Assembly: GCA_002389675.1 (NCBI GenBank) | Contig: DGQF01000028.1 | Location: 1-64,000, forward strand | Length of the DNA stretch: 64,000 nt | Source: Gammaproteobacteria bacterium UBA4421 | Lineage (GTDB): Bacteria; Pseudomonadota; Gammaproteobacteria; Pseudomonadales; Azotimanducaceae | Direction: 5' to 3' | Notes under the pieces: model-generated | Told to the model about the DNA's origin: nothing | Databases searched by the model: none | Seen by the model: only the letters and a program-made list of their open reading frames with translations | Translations under genes and position numbers: made by a program | In this document: one piece after another, positions 27,276 through 36,255 of the stretch | Layout of the letters: each line of letters opens with the position of its first letter | How positions within the stretch are numbered: position 1 is the stretch's first letter

Positions 27276-28298
27276 ATGGATAAAATTTTTCTGGCGGCTT
27301 GTCGGGGTGAGCCTACACCTTACACACCGATCTGGCTCAACCGTCAAGCGGGCCGATATATGCCTGAATATCATCAGGTTAAAGGTGATTTGCCGAGTTT
27401 GGATTTCTTTAAAAATCCAGAGAAGGCAGCATTGGCGACGCTAGACGCGCAACGTATTCTCGGCGTAGACGCGGCCATCATGTTTGCTGACCTGTTGCCG
27501 ATCATGGAGCCGATGGGTTTGCGCTTGGAGTATGTGCCCGGTCAGGGTCCGGTGTTTGATAATCCGATACGTTGTGCGAAAGACGTAGATCAACTGATCA
27601 GTGCGCCAGCCCAAGAGGCGACCCCCTATATCGCGGATACGGTGAAAAATATTCTGCACGATCTTCCCAAGGATATTGCGCTTATTGGATTTGCAGGTGC
27701 GCCGTTTACCTTGGCATCTTATGCCATTGAAGGTCGTGGCTCGCGTAATTACGTGTACGTGAAAAAAATGATGTATGAGGAGCCGGAACTCTGGCATCGC
27801 TTAATGAATACCTTGGTGGATCAGTTAGCCAGCTACCTTATCCTGCAAATAGACAGTGGGGTTGATGCGGTGCAGCTGTTCGACACCTGGGTCGGTAATT
27901 TGTCTATTTCGGACTTCCGCCTATATGTACTGCCGCACCTCGAACGCTTGTTGGCGCGCCTTAAAGGTAAGGTGCCGGTGATCTATTTTGGTACTGGTAA
28001 TGGTCATTTATTGCCTGATGTCGCGCCGCTGGGTTTTGACGTGGTCGCTTTAGACTGGCGCACGCCGCTGGCGCAAACTTGGTCCTCTCTGCAGCTGAAT
28101 GCCGTTCAGGGTAATTTGGACCCGATTGTCCTATGTGCTGATCAGGCGACGATTGCGCGTCAGAGCGCGGAGCTGTTGGATAGTGTGGCCGGTCGATCTG
28201 GGCATATTTTCAACCTAGGGCATGGCATCATTCCAGAAACGCCGGTGGATAACGTTAAATTTTTGGTGGATTTTGTGCACGAGCATAGTGCGCGCTGA
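27276..28298 (+). CDS. hemE: Uroporphyrinogen decarboxylase
   Basis: The enzyme decarboxylates the four acetate side chains of uroporphyrinogen III to give coproporphyrinogen III in haem synthesis. The 340-residue product contains the signature WLNRQAGRYMPEY (residues 23-35), the catalytic aspartate in MFADLLP, and GFAGAPFTLASY. ATG 27276 has AAGGGA about 10 bp upstream. The preceding 191-bp gap after fabV holds no convincing ORF or terminator; it contains a 12-bp palindrome (27188-27199) without a T run. Confidence 0.97.
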   Translation: MDKIFLAACRGEPTPYTPIWLNRQAGRYMPEYHQVKGDLPSLDFFKNPEKAALATLDAQRILGVDAAIMFADLLPIMEPMGLRLEYVPGQGPVFDNPIRCAKDVDQLISAPAQEATPYIADTVKNILHDLPKDIALIGFAGAPFTLASYAIEGRGSRNYVYVKKMMYEEPELWHRLMNTLVDQLASYLILQIDSGVDAVQLFDTWVGNLSISDFRLYVLPHLERLLARLKGKVPVIYFGTGNGHLLPDVAPLGFDVVALDWRTPLAQTWSSLQLNAVQGNLDPIVLCADQATIARQSAELLDSVAGRSGHIFNLGHGIIPETPVDNVKFLVDFVHEHSAR

Positions 28299-28308
28299 TT
28301 AATCTAGT

Positions 28309-28536
28309 TCAGTTGGTGTGATCAGCGGGCAAAATATAGTGCCGGGGTAGTCTTCCTTCAGGGGTCCGATCAGGCGCGGGTAAACCAGCTCGGGCCAGTA
28401 TGCTGTGAATCGTGGCTTCCATGGTCGGATCCCAGCCGTGTTTGGCAGCGCGCCAGCAACCGATGCAGACGCTGAATCCGTAGCCTGGGGCACTGATATC
28501 GCCGGGCCCACCCAGACAAAGATGGCATAAAGACAT
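28309..28536 (-). CDS. Small cysteine-rich (zinc-ribbon-like) protein
   Basis: The 75-residue protein has two CxxC pairs, C4/C7 (CHLC) and C24/C27 (CIGC), separated by a glycine-rich loop. This is a layout typical of a small zinc-binding knuckle. The rest (GCWRAAKHGWDPTMEA and a proline-rich tail) has no motif that I recognise. I take it as real because its ATG shares ATGA with the stop of the PPOX-fold gene upstream, which implies translational coupling. It is convergent with hemE. Function is unknown; metal binding is inferred from the cysteines only. Confidence 0.6.
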   Translation of the reverse strand: MSLCHLCLGGPGDISAPGYGFSVCIGCWRAAKHGWDPTMEATIHSILARAGLPAPDRTPEGRLPRHYILPADHTN

Positions 28537-28958
28537 CAGTCTGCGGGCGGGTTAGCGCGGGAGAATTGCGGCGCGGTGATTTGAATGTAGGCGCGCGTAT
28601 TGAACCGCCCGGTGAGTTTTGATCCGATGTCTGCGATTTTCATTTGCCAACCATATTTGGCGCGCAAAGCCCTTAATGCAGTTGTGACGGATTCTGAGTC
28701 GCTGACAACCTCTGCAGTGACGGTTACCCAAGGCCCCAAAATCTTTCCCCGAACATCACATAAAGCTAATTCTGCCTTTGAGGTTTGCCGTAGCCGTTTG
28801 ATCTTGCCGGCCTCTCCGGCACTAAAAACATAACCGACCTGATCATTGCTCATCGCCCACCAGACCGGCGTGGCTACCGAGATGCCCGTCTTGCGAAAGG
28901 TCTTCAGGCTAACGTAAGACGCCTGACTCAGATCATTTAGGGTTAAGGGTGTACTCAT
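28536..28958 (-). CDS. PPOX-fold (pyridoxamine 5'-phosphate oxidase-like) flavoprotein
   Basis: The 140-residue split-barrel protein resembles the PPOX class of F420- or FMN-dependent oxidoreductases. It begins with SYVSLKTFRKTGISVATPVWW, seen as the two blocks VSLKTFRKTG and ATPVWW. It continues with VYVFS-like GYVFSAGEAGKIKRLRQ and a central strand with ALCDVRGKILG. The K-x-K-R-L-R block is typical of cofactor-phosphate contacts. ATG 28958 is chosen; the frame is open to 29054 but that part overlaps ybaK. The substrate is unknown. It is coupled to the small cysteine-rich gene downstream. Confidence 0.8.
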   Translation of the reverse strand: MSTPLTLNDLSQASYVSLKTFRKTGISVATPVWWAMSNDQVGYVFSAGEAGKIKRLRQTSKAELALCDVRGKILGPWVTVTAEVVSDSESVTTALRALRAKYGWQMKIADIGSKLTGRFNTRAYIQITAPQFSRANPPAD

Positions 28959-29017
28959 AGGGTTAACTCTGGTTGAAAGATGGTAATGAGGATGAAATCG
29001 GGAGATTTTGCTTGCGG

Positions 29018-29485
29018 TTATACTCCGGCCAGATCGGCCACTTGGCCGGAGCATAATCGGGTCAGACTCTCAGGTGACAATTCTACCTCGAGTCCGCGTT
29101 TTCCGGCACTAACATGAATGGTGTCAAATTGGTTTATTGAGCGGTCAATATAGGTGGGCAGAATTGTTTTCTGACCGAAAGGGCTGATACCGCCCTTGAG
29201 ATAACCGGTGGCGCGTTCGGCTTGTGCGACATCTGCCATTCGCATTTTTTTGCAGGCGCAGGCTTGGGCCATTTTTTTTAAATTGAGATTTAACGGTGTA
29301 GGCACAATGGCAACGTAAAGATGGCCAGCATTATCTTGCGTGATGAGTGTTTTGAAGACTCGCCAAGCATCCACGTTTAATGCCGTTGCCGCCTCTAAGG
29401 CAAAGTCTTGGCGGACGCTGTTCAGATACTGGTGCAGTTTGAAAGAGACCTTTGATTTCTCCAGCGCGAGGACTGCGGGGGTCAT
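29018..29485 (-). CDS. ybaK: Cys-tRNA(Pro)/Cys-tRNA(Cys) deacylase
   Basis: The 155-residue YbaK/EbsC-type editing domain hydrolyses Cys-tRNA(Pro), a misacylation product of ProRS. It starts MTPAVLALEKSKVSF as in E. coli YbaK. It shows VFKTLI, the lysine-rich NLNLKKMAQAC with K-K-M-R-M-A, TGYLKGGISPFGQK (family signature) and VSAGKRGLEVEL. ATG 29485 overlaps the stop of the upstream membrane-protein gene (ATGA), which fixes the start; the frame is open to 29524. Confidence 0.95.
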   Translation of the reverse strand: MTPAVLALEKSKVSFKLHQYLNSVRQDFALEAATALNVDAWRVFKTLITQDNAGHLYVAIVPTPLNLNLKKMAQACACKKMRMADVAQAERATGYLKGGISPFGQKTILPTYIDRSINQFDTIHVSAGKRGLEVELSPESLTRLCSGQVADLAGV

Positions 29486-29769
29486 CAGCGCGACTCGTTT
29501 TTGCGGTTGCGAAACATCTGCCACAGGGCAATAAAAAACAACACGGGAAAAATATAAGCTGATTTTGAGATCCAGCCTGCTGAAGCATGCGCGCCGAAGT
29601 AATGTTCAACGAGGGTAAATCCTACTAAAAAATCCAGCGCAAATAGGATGGGCAAAATTTGTAGAAGGCGCAGTGAAACTCGGAATTTACTGCTGGTGCT
29701 TGTTTTCAGGTAACGCAGAATGATCAACCACGCAATCACAATAAAGCCCGCGTGTAAGACGTTAGCCAT
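29485..29769 (-). CDS. Small hypothetical membrane protein
   Basis: The 94-residue product has three hydrophobic stretches: about 5-20 (HAGFIVIAWLIILRYL), 33-53 (SLRLLQILPILFALDFLVGF) and 68-85 (SAYIFPVLFFIALWQMF). It ends in a basic tail (RNRKNESR). No signal peptide, cysteine pattern or known domain is recognised. It is coupled to ybaK by an ATGA overlap. The 90 bp upstream to ilvD contain nothing that I can name. Confidence 0.6.
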   Translation of the reverse strand: MANVLHAGFIVIAWLIILRYLKTSTSSKFRVSLRLLQILPILFALDFLVGFTLVEHYFGAHASAGWISKSAYIFPVLFFIALWQMFRNRKNESR

Positions 29770-29859
29770 GTTGCTCAGTGCTCATCGAGTCAAGGTATCG
29801 ATTTTTCAGTTTGGCGCCGGCCAGTAACAGCGCGGCGACCTGCGTTTGGTGGTACGGGC

Positions 29860-31539
29860 TCATTCACCGAGATATTTATCGGTGACTGCGCCTTCGCTGG
29901 CGCTGGTTACCAGCTTGGCGTATTTCGCCAGTGTTCCGCGCTGCGTATAGGGTGCAGGTCTGCGCCAGGCTTCGCGCCTTTTGGCTAATGTTGAGTCATC
30001 AATGCCCAGAGATATCACGCGAGACTCAGCGTCGATTGTAATCTCATCACCGTCTTCAACCAGTGCAATAGGTCCGCCGTCGTATGCCTCTGGGGTTACG
30101 TGGCCAACCACAAAACCGTGCGAACCGCCGGAAAAGCGGCCGTCTGTCAACAGCGCCACTTGGTCGGACATGCCGCGTCCATTAATGGCACTGGTGGGGC
30201 TTAACATCTCGCGCATGCCCGGGCCGCCTTTGGGACCCTCGTATCGGACAATGACCACATCGCCAGCGACAACGGTCCCGTCCATAATTGCGCTCATGGC
30301 GGCTTCCTCGCCGTGAAAACAGCGCGCTTTGCCGGTAAAAGACAAACCTTCATGTCCAGTGATTTTAGCTACCGCGCCTTCGGGTGCTAGGTTGCCGCGT
30401 AAAATCACCAGATGACTGTCTTTTTTGATGGGATTGCTCAGCGGACGTATTATTTTCTGCGTGGCGGGATAGTCGGGCACATCTTTGAGATTTTCGGCGA
30501 GCGTATTCCCCGTCACTGTCAGACAATCGCCGTGTAATAAACCCTCGTTCAAAAGGGTTTTCATGAGTGGCTCGATGCCACCGATTTCGATCAGCTCGCT
30601 CATTGAGTAGCTGCCTGCTGGGCGCATGTCCGCCAAAACGGGGACGCGCTTGCCGATGCGAGTGAAGTCGTCTAATTCTAGTTTGATATTAGCCGAGTGT
30701 GCTATGGCCAACAGGTGCAGCACGGCGTTGGTTGAACCTTCCAAGGCAATGGTGATGGTGATGGCATTTTCGAAGGCCTCGAGAGACAGCATATCACTGG
30801 GCCTCATGCCTAATTTAATGAGGTTGCGCACTGCAGCGCCTGCGTTGTAGCTGTCGCGCTTTTTGGCTTGGCTGACCGCGTTTTGAGCTGAACTGTTGGG
30901 AAGTGACAGGCCGAGGGCTTCCAGTGCGGAAGCCATTGTATTGGCGGTGTACATACCACCGCAGGATCCTGGCCCGGGAATGGCGGTAGCCTCGACTTCC
31001 TTGAGTTGGATATCCGAGAGGTTGCCCGCTGCGTGTTGTCCAACGGCCTCAAATACCGAAACGACATCGCGGCGCTTTTCACCGGGAAGTATGGTGCCGC
31101 CGTAAACAAATACAGCAGGGCGATTCATTCTTGCGATGGCCATGCCGCAGGCCGGCATATTCTTGTCGCAACCGCCAATGGCAACGAAACCGTCAAATCC
31201 CTGCGCGCCGACAACGGTCTCGATGCTGTCCGCGATGACCTCCCGAGAGGCCAAAGAGTAGCGCATGCCGGGTGTGCCCATAGAAATGCCGTCAGATACG
31301 GTGATCGTGTTGAACAGAACGCCCTTAGCGCCAGCCTCATCAGCGCCGCGTAGCGCCTCCTCGGCAAGCTGATTAATATGCATGTTGCAGGGGGTGACCA
31401 TTGACCAAGTGGAGGCGATGCCGATTTGCGGTTTTTTAAAATCAGCTTCGGTGAAGCCCACGGGGTACAACATAGCCCTGCTCGGTGCTTGTTCTACGCC
31501 GTCAACAACAATCGATGAATAGGGGCGTTCGTCGGTCAC
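29860..31539 (-). CDS. ilvD: Dihydroxy-acid dehydratase
   Basis: This iron-sulfur enzyme dehydrates 2,3-dihydroxy-isovalerate and -methylvalerate in valine, leucine and isoleucine synthesis. The 559-residue form is of the shorter class. Cluster-associated cysteines appear in PCNMHIN, GGCDKNMPAC and GSCGGMYTANTM, and DGRFSGGSHGFVVGHVTPEA is the C-terminal signature. It follows argA by 24 bp on the same strand. Clustering of ilvD with argA/argE is unusual, and cotranscription would place branched-chain synthesis behind arginine genes. Confidence 0.97.
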   Translation of the reverse strand: MTDERPYSSIVVDGVEQAPSRAMLYPVGFTEADFKKPQIGIASTWSMVTPCNMHINQLAEEALRGADEAGAKGVLFNTITVSDGISMGTPGMRYSLASREVIADSIETVVGAQGFDGFVAIGGCDKNMPACGMAIARMNRPAVFVYGGTILPGEKRRDVVSVFEAVGQHAAGNLSDIQLKEVEATAIPGPGSCGGMYTANTMASALEALGLSLPNSSAQNAVSQAKKRDSYNAGAAVRNLIKLGMRPSDMLSLEAFENAITITIALEGSTNAVLHLLAIAHSANIKLELDDFTRIGKRVPVLADMRPAGSYSMSELIEIGGIEPLMKTLLNEGLLHGDCLTVTGNTLAENLKDVPDYPATQKIIRPLSNPIKKDSHLVILRGNLAPEGAVAKITGHEGLSFTGKARCFHGEEAAMSAIMDGTVVAGDVVIVRYEGPKGGPGMREMLSPTSAINGRGMSDQVALLTDGRFSGGSHGFVVGHVTPEAYDGGPIALVEDGDEITIDAESRVISLGIDDSTLAKRREAWRRPAPYTQRGTLAKYAKLVTSASEGAVTDKYLGE

Positions 31540-31563
31540 GGTGAAAATCTCCTAATGAAAGTA

Positions 31564-32850
31564 TTAAAGCGGTTTTTGCATGACCGCTGAGTTACGTTGC
31601 CAGTTGTACAAGCGCTGTTTTTCCTGCGGCAAGACGTCCAGTGTGGCGTCTTCAAAGCCGTTCTCTATGAACCAATCTCGGGTTTGTGTGGTTAAAGCAA
31701 ACAGGGTTTGAGCGCCGATGTCTCTGGCGCGTTGTTCGGCTGCTGCCAGCAGGCTCGGGCCAATGCCTTTGCCGGATTGGTAGTTTTCATGAACGCCCAC
31801 GCAGGCCAGTTCTGCTTTATCTGTATAAGGGTAAACTGCACAGCATCCAACAACAATGCCGTCTAATTCTGCAACGAGAAAATTATCGATCTCCTGTTCT
31901 AGACGGTCTCGCTCGCGGCGCACAAGCGCCCCTGATTCTTCTAGCGGGCGGATGACCTCGACGATGCCGGCGACATCAGTTGGCCGGGCTTTACGTACGC
32001 CGCGTTCAGTATGCTCGACAATTTGTGTGCCCACACCCTCGGCCGTGAACAGCTCGGCGAGGAGCGCGCCATCTTGCTGAAACGAAATTAAATGTGCTTT
32101 GGCAACGCCCCCGCGTACCGCTTGCTGCAGATGTCCCAACCGGTGGGCTGTATGAGGATCGAGCTGATTCAGATAGACCTGCAACTCGCCTGGGGTTAGG
32201 GTGCTTACGCGCTGACCATGGGCATCACTGATGTGTTTAAGGTCATCGAATACAATCAACTTATCTGCTTTTAAGGCAATGGCAAGCTCTGCAGCTAGAT
32301 CTTCCGCGCTTAAGTTAAAGGCTTGTCCGGACGGCGAAAATCCCACGGGTGATATCAACACCAGATCACGGTTTTGTAAATGTTCATGGATGCGGTGGGT
32401 GTCTGCGCGGCGCATTGCACCGGTGAACAAATGGTCAACGCCATCAACCACACCAATTGGTTTTGCGCTGATGAAATTACCCGATACCACCGGTATGTTT
32501 ACATTATGCATCGGCGAATTGGGCAGCCCCGTTGATAACATAGCCTCAATTTGTATCTTGATTTGGCCCACGACCCCGGTAATGAGGGCCATCGTTTGCT
32601 CGTCTGTGATGCGTCGATGGTGGTGATAAACCGACTCGGACAGGCTTAGCTCGATTTGGGGTCGTGCCCCGTGCACAACAACCAGACGAAAGCCCAGAAC
32701 ATGGAGTAATGCCAGATCATGCACGATATTGGTAAAGTTAAGATGTTCAAGTGCGTCCCCACCCAATAGCACAACGCAGGTTTTGTTGCGGTGTGCACTG
32801 ATATAGGGAGTTGAGCCTCTGAACCAGCGCGCGTAAGCAGTTGTTTCCAT
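31564..32850 (-). CDS. argA: N-acetylglutamate synthase (amino-acid N-acetyltransferase)
   Basis: The enzyme makes N-acetylglutamate from acetyl-CoA and glutamate, opening arginine synthesis. The 428-residue protein has an N-terminal amino-acid kinase-like domain (1-280, HNKTCVVLLGGDAL, PVGFSPSGQAFNLSAED), which binds arginine for feedback control. The C-terminal GNAT domain (290-428) contains the acetyl-CoA loop YQSGKGIGPSLLAAAE. WFIENGFE is the usual GNAT end motif. It begins 3 bp after argE. The presence of both argA and argE suggests a linear rather than a cyclic (ArgJ) pathway. Confidence 0.96.
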   Translation of the reverse strand: METTAYARWFRGSTPYISAHRNKTCVVLLGGDALEHLNFTNIVHDLALLHVLGFRLVVVHGARPQIELSLSESVYHHHRRITDEQTMALITGVVGQIKIQIEAMLSTGLPNSPMHNVNIPVVSGNFISAKPIGVVDGVDHLFTGAMRRADTHRIHEHLQNRDLVLISPVGFSPSGQAFNLSAEDLAAELAIALKADKLIVFDDLKHISDAHGQRVSTLTPGELQVYLNQLDPHTAHRLGHLQQAVRGGVAKAHLISFQQDGALLAELFTAEGVGTQIVEHTERGVRKARPTDVAGIVEVIRPLEESGALVRRERDRLEQEIDNFLVAELDGIVVGCCAVYPYTDKAELACVGVHENYQSGKGIGPSLLAAAEQRARDIGAQTLFALTTQTRDWFIENGFEDATLDVLPQEKQRLYNWQRNSAVMQKPL

Positions 32851-32853
32851 AAC

Positions 32854-33999
32854 TTAACCTATACAATATCGGGCAATGGCTTTGCGCAAAATCTGTTCTG
32901 TCGGTCCGATTTGATCGCGTGCCAAAAACTCGTTGGGTTGGTGTGCTTGATCAATACTGCCGGGTCCGAAAACGACCGTTTGCATGCCTAAACTTTGCAA
33001 AAAATGACCCTCGGTCCCAAAAGCAACGGTGCCCGGTGCATGACCTGACCAAGCGGCCAAATTTTTCACAAGATCGCCACTTAAGTCTGTTGAAAAAGGT
33101 GGTACCGGCGGATAGTGCGTATTGAGGGTCAGCGTTGTTCCGCAGGGCTCGATGATCCTTTGAATCTGTGTTTCTAGGACCTGAATGATCTCAGCGGTGT
33201 CCATGCCAGGCAGAAGGCGTAAATCAATTTGTAACTCTGCTTTGGAGCAGATGCGATTAGGGTTATCACCGGCGTGAAGGCAGCCAAGATTGAGGGTCGG
33301 CATCTGAATGTCAAAGGCTGGATTGCAGAATTGCTTGGCTAAATTTTGTCTGAAACTGATTAACTCGCCCATCACCCTATGCATTGAATCCAGCGCGTTA
33401 TTGCCCAATTCGGGGTTGGAAGAGTGTCCTGATGACCCTTGTAGAATAATCGATATGAAGGCAATACCCTTGTGGGCATATACGGGCATAAGGCCGGTGG
33501 GTTCACCTATAATGGCATAATCAGCCCGGGGCTTGCCACAGGCTAGCAAATGTCGAGCACCGGCCATTGAAGATTCTTCGTCGGATGTGGCAACTATGGT
33601 GAGCGGTTTTTTGAGTTGGCCCGCTGAGAAAGCACTTGCGGCTTCTAAGGCGATCGGGAAAAACCCTTTCATATCGCAGGTGCCCAGGCCGTGTAGATGA
33701 TCATCTTTTTCCATCACGAGAAATGGGTCGCTATCCCATTTGCTCTCGTCTACGGGCACGGTATCAGTATGCCCAGCCAGAACTAATCCGCCCTCACCTT
33801 GGCCCAAGGTGGCAATTAGGTTTGCTTTGTGGGGTGCATCTGGCAGAGGCATCAACTCTGTTGCAAAGCCTAAATCTTCCATCCAGTTGCCCAGATGTTC
33901 CAGCACTGCGAGATTGCTGCGATCTAGACTTGGTGTGTTAGAACTGATTGAGGGTGCGGCAATTAAGGCGTTTAACATATGGTCAAAATTGGGCAACAT
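32854..33999 (-). CDS. argE: Acetylornithine deacetylase
   Basis: The M20-family zinc hydrolase releases ornithine from N-acetylornithine. The 381-residue protein shows the first metal motif LAGHTDTVPVDE, the bridging aspartate and catalytic residues in LGTCDMKGF and ATSDEESSMAGAR (EE pair), and a lid domain with GSSGHSSNPELGNNA. GSIDQAHQPNEF carries the last metal histidine. It is first of argE-argA. The 259 bp up to the divergent ATPase gene contain no ORF and no good ArgR box that I could find. Confidence 0.95.
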   Translation of the reverse strand: MLPNFDHMLNALIAAPSISSNTPSLDRSNLAVLEHLGNWMEDLGFATELMPLPDAPHKANLIATLGQGEGGLVLAGHTDTVPVDESKWDSDPFLVMEKDDHLHGLGTCDMKGFFPIALEAASAFSAGQLKKPLTIVATSDEESSMAGARHLLACGKPRADYAIIGEPTGLMPVYAHKGIAFISIILQGSSGHSSNPELGNNALDSMHRVMGELISFRQNLAKQFCNPAFDIQMPTLNLGCLHAGDNPNRICSKAELQIDLRLLPGMDTAEIIQVLETQIQRIIEPCGTTLTLNTHYPPVPPFSTDLSGDLVKNLAAWSGHAPGTVAFGTEGHFLQSLGMQTVVFGPGSIDQAHQPNEFLARDQIGPTEQILRKAIARYCIG

Positions 34000-34258
34000 G
34001 TTTGGACCTTAAATGGATAAGCACCCAACTCGTGGTGTGCGGTAGGGTATTGTAGCGGTAAGGTCGGCACAAATGCACCTTAGCGACTGCGCTTGATGGA
34101 CAACAACGTTGTGAATTTTATCAGGTGAACCAGATCATATGTACGGCGCTTGTGGGTTGCAAAACGTTGGCGTGGGCACATACTGCAATGGGTTAATCAG
34201 GGTAAAAGTGAATAAATGATAGGCTCGTTTGCCACAAACCGAAATTGGCAGGTGCCCA

Positions 34259-36142
34259 TTGAAACAAGATGACATACCGCCTGCTGTAGAAATGCATTCC
34301 GCAGATGCCGCTGATCGCACGGTTGTGCTGACCCGTACGCGAGGTTTTGGTGGGATTGCATCTGCTGGCGATCGAGAGTTATTGCTGGATTTGCCTGTTT
34401 TGCTCGAAGCTTTAGTCGAGGATCAGCTGGTGAGCCAGCGTCAAGCTGAAGATATTTTGATTGCGCCGCGGACCACTAGAGAGCTGTCGATGCATCCGCT
34501 GGAAATCATCGCGGCGCGTGAGTTTGAAAGCCCTATTGCGTCAGCAAAGACAGTGGATCTTGAGTTTCTTGCGCAGTGGCTGGGACAGCGTGTTGGCCAG
34601 CCCTGTGTGCGAATCGACCCGCTCAAGATTAACGTTAACGCGGCCACGGAAGTGATGTCTTATGCGTTTGCGCAGCGCCACAACATCTTGGCGATTGAAG
34701 TGGCTGATGACTTTGTGGTCATAGCCAGCGGACAACCGTATATGTTTCAGTGGGAGACGATGTTGACGCAGACCTTGCGCGGGCGTCGAATCCGCCGGGT
34801 GGTTTGCAGTCCCGCTGATTTGAGTCGTTACCAGCTGGAGTTTTATACGATCGCCCGGTCGGCGGCCAAGGCACATGAGGCCGGCATGGAAGTGTCGACC
34901 ATTACCAATTTTGAGCAGATGCTAGAGCTTGGGTCGTTGAAGTCTCCGGAGGCCAATGACGCCCATGTGGTCAATATTGTGGATTGGCTATTGCAGTATG
35001 CATTTGATCAACGGGCCAGTGATATTCACATTGAACCAAGGCGGGACAAGGGGCTGATACGCTTTCGTATCGATGGCGTCTTGCATCACGTTTATGAGCT
35101 GCCCGCTGCGGTGAATGCCGCGGTTACCAGTCGGTTAAAAATTTTAGGTCGTATGGATGTGGCTGAAAAACGTCGCCCACAAGATGGCCGAGTAAAAACC
35201 AAAAGTCAGACTGGGGATGAAATTGAGCTGCGGTTGTCGACGTTGCCCACCGCGTTTGGTGAAAAGATGGTGATGCGTATTTTTGACCCCGATGTTTTGT
35301 TGCGTAGTTTTTCTGAACTAGGCCTGACCGGTGATGATTATGATGCTTGGCATGGCATGACTCATGCTGCCAACGGAATTGTGTTGGTCACCGGACCAAC
35401 GGGTTCGGGTAAAACGACGACGTTGTACAGTACATTGAAACAACTGGCGACAGATGAGGTGAACGTTTGCACCATTGAGGATCCGATAGAAATGGTTGAG
35501 CCTACGTTTAACCAAACCCAGACACAGAACAATATTGACGTCACATTTGCCTCAGGTGTGCGCGCGTTGTTGCGCCAGGATCCTGACATCATCATGATTG
35601 GCGAAATACGCGATTTAGAAACCGCGGAGATGGCTATTCAAGCCGCGCTGACGGGTCATCTCGTGATATCGACGTTACACACTAACGATGCGCCCACAGC
35701 TATTACGCGGATGCTCGATTTGGGGGTGCCGCCTTATATGATAAAGGCAACCGTGCTGGGCGTGATGGCACAGCGTCTGGTCCGCACACTCTGCCCACAT
35801 TGTAAGCTTGAATCGTCTGTTGACTTGGATGCCTGGCAGCTGCTGACGCAGCCGTTCCGTGTGAAGCCGCCTGCCAAAGTTTATCTGCCAAAGGGATGTT
35901 TGGAATGTCGTGATACGGGTTATTTGGGTCGGGTGGGAATTTATGAAATTTTACCGGTGACCAGTCATATCCAACCGTTGATCACGCGGGATGCTGACCT
36001 TCAACAGATTCGTAAAACAGCGTTTAGTCAAGGGATGCATTCTCTGCGTTTGTCTGGGGCGAAGAAGGTCGGCGCTGGACTGACAACCATTGCAGAGATA
36101 CTGCGGGTTTCTCCAATATCCCAAGACGGTCATCTATCTTGA
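34259..36142 (+). CDS. PilB/GspE-type secretion ATPase, orphan
   Basis: The hexameric traffic ATPase has 627 residues. An N-terminal MshEN-like domain (about 40-200) precedes the N2 domain and RecA-like core. Walker A is GPTGSGKT at 379-386 (K385), the Asp box is ASDIHIEPRRDKGLIRFRID-like (seen as SDIHIEPR), and Walker B is DIIMIGEIRD. STLHTNDA is the His box. A four-cysteine zinc element (CPHC...CLEC) lies near the C-terminus. No platform, pilin or secretin gene is adjacent, so the machine it drives lies elsewhere. A similar orphan sits near argA/argE in Pseudomonas as I recall. The start is uncertain: TTG 34259 has AGG upstream; ATG 34292 and TTG 34229 are alternatives. Confidence 0.88.
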   Translation: MKQDDIPPAVEMHSADAADRTVVLTRTRGFGGIASAGDRELLLDLPVLLEALVEDQLVSQRQAEDILIAPRTTRELSMHPLEIIAAREFESPIASAKTVDLEFLAQWLGQRVGQPCVRIDPLKINVNAATEVMSYAFAQRHNILAIEVADDFVVIASGQPYMFQWETMLTQTLRGRRIRRVVCSPADLSRYQLEFYTIARSAAKAHEAGMEVSTITNFEQMLELGSLKSPEANDAHVVNIVDWLLQYAFDQRASDIHIEPRRDKGLIRFRIDGVLHHVYELPAAVNAAVTSRLKILGRMDVAEKRRPQDGRVKTKSQTGDEIELRLSTLPTAFGEKMVMRIFDPDVLLRSFSELGLTGDDYDAWHGMTHAANGIVLVTGPTGSGKTTTLYSTLKQLATDEVNVCTIEDPIEMVEPTFNQTQTQNNIDVTFASGVRALLRQDPDIIMIGEIRDLETAEMAIQAALTGHLVISTLHTNDAPTAITRMLDLGVPPYMIKATVLGVMAQRLVRTLCPHCKLESSVDLDAWQLLTQPFRVKPPAKVYLPKGCLECRDTGYLGRVGIYEILPVTSHIQPLITRDADLQQIRKTAFSQGMHSLRLSGAKKVGAGLTTIAEILRVSPISQDGHLS

Positions 36143-36255
36143 CCACACCCAAATTAAGTGAGGATGCCCGGTGTGAATTTGAGAGATAAAACCACTGCCA
36201 GTCGGGATGCCGGGTTGCTTTGTAGAAAACATAAACTGCGGGCTGCAAAACAGGC

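Noticed and set aside
34000-34258. ArgR box upstream of argE (GTGAATTTTATCAGG near 34111)
   Set aside because: One half-site resembles the consensus but the other half fails, and it lies over 100 bp from argE.
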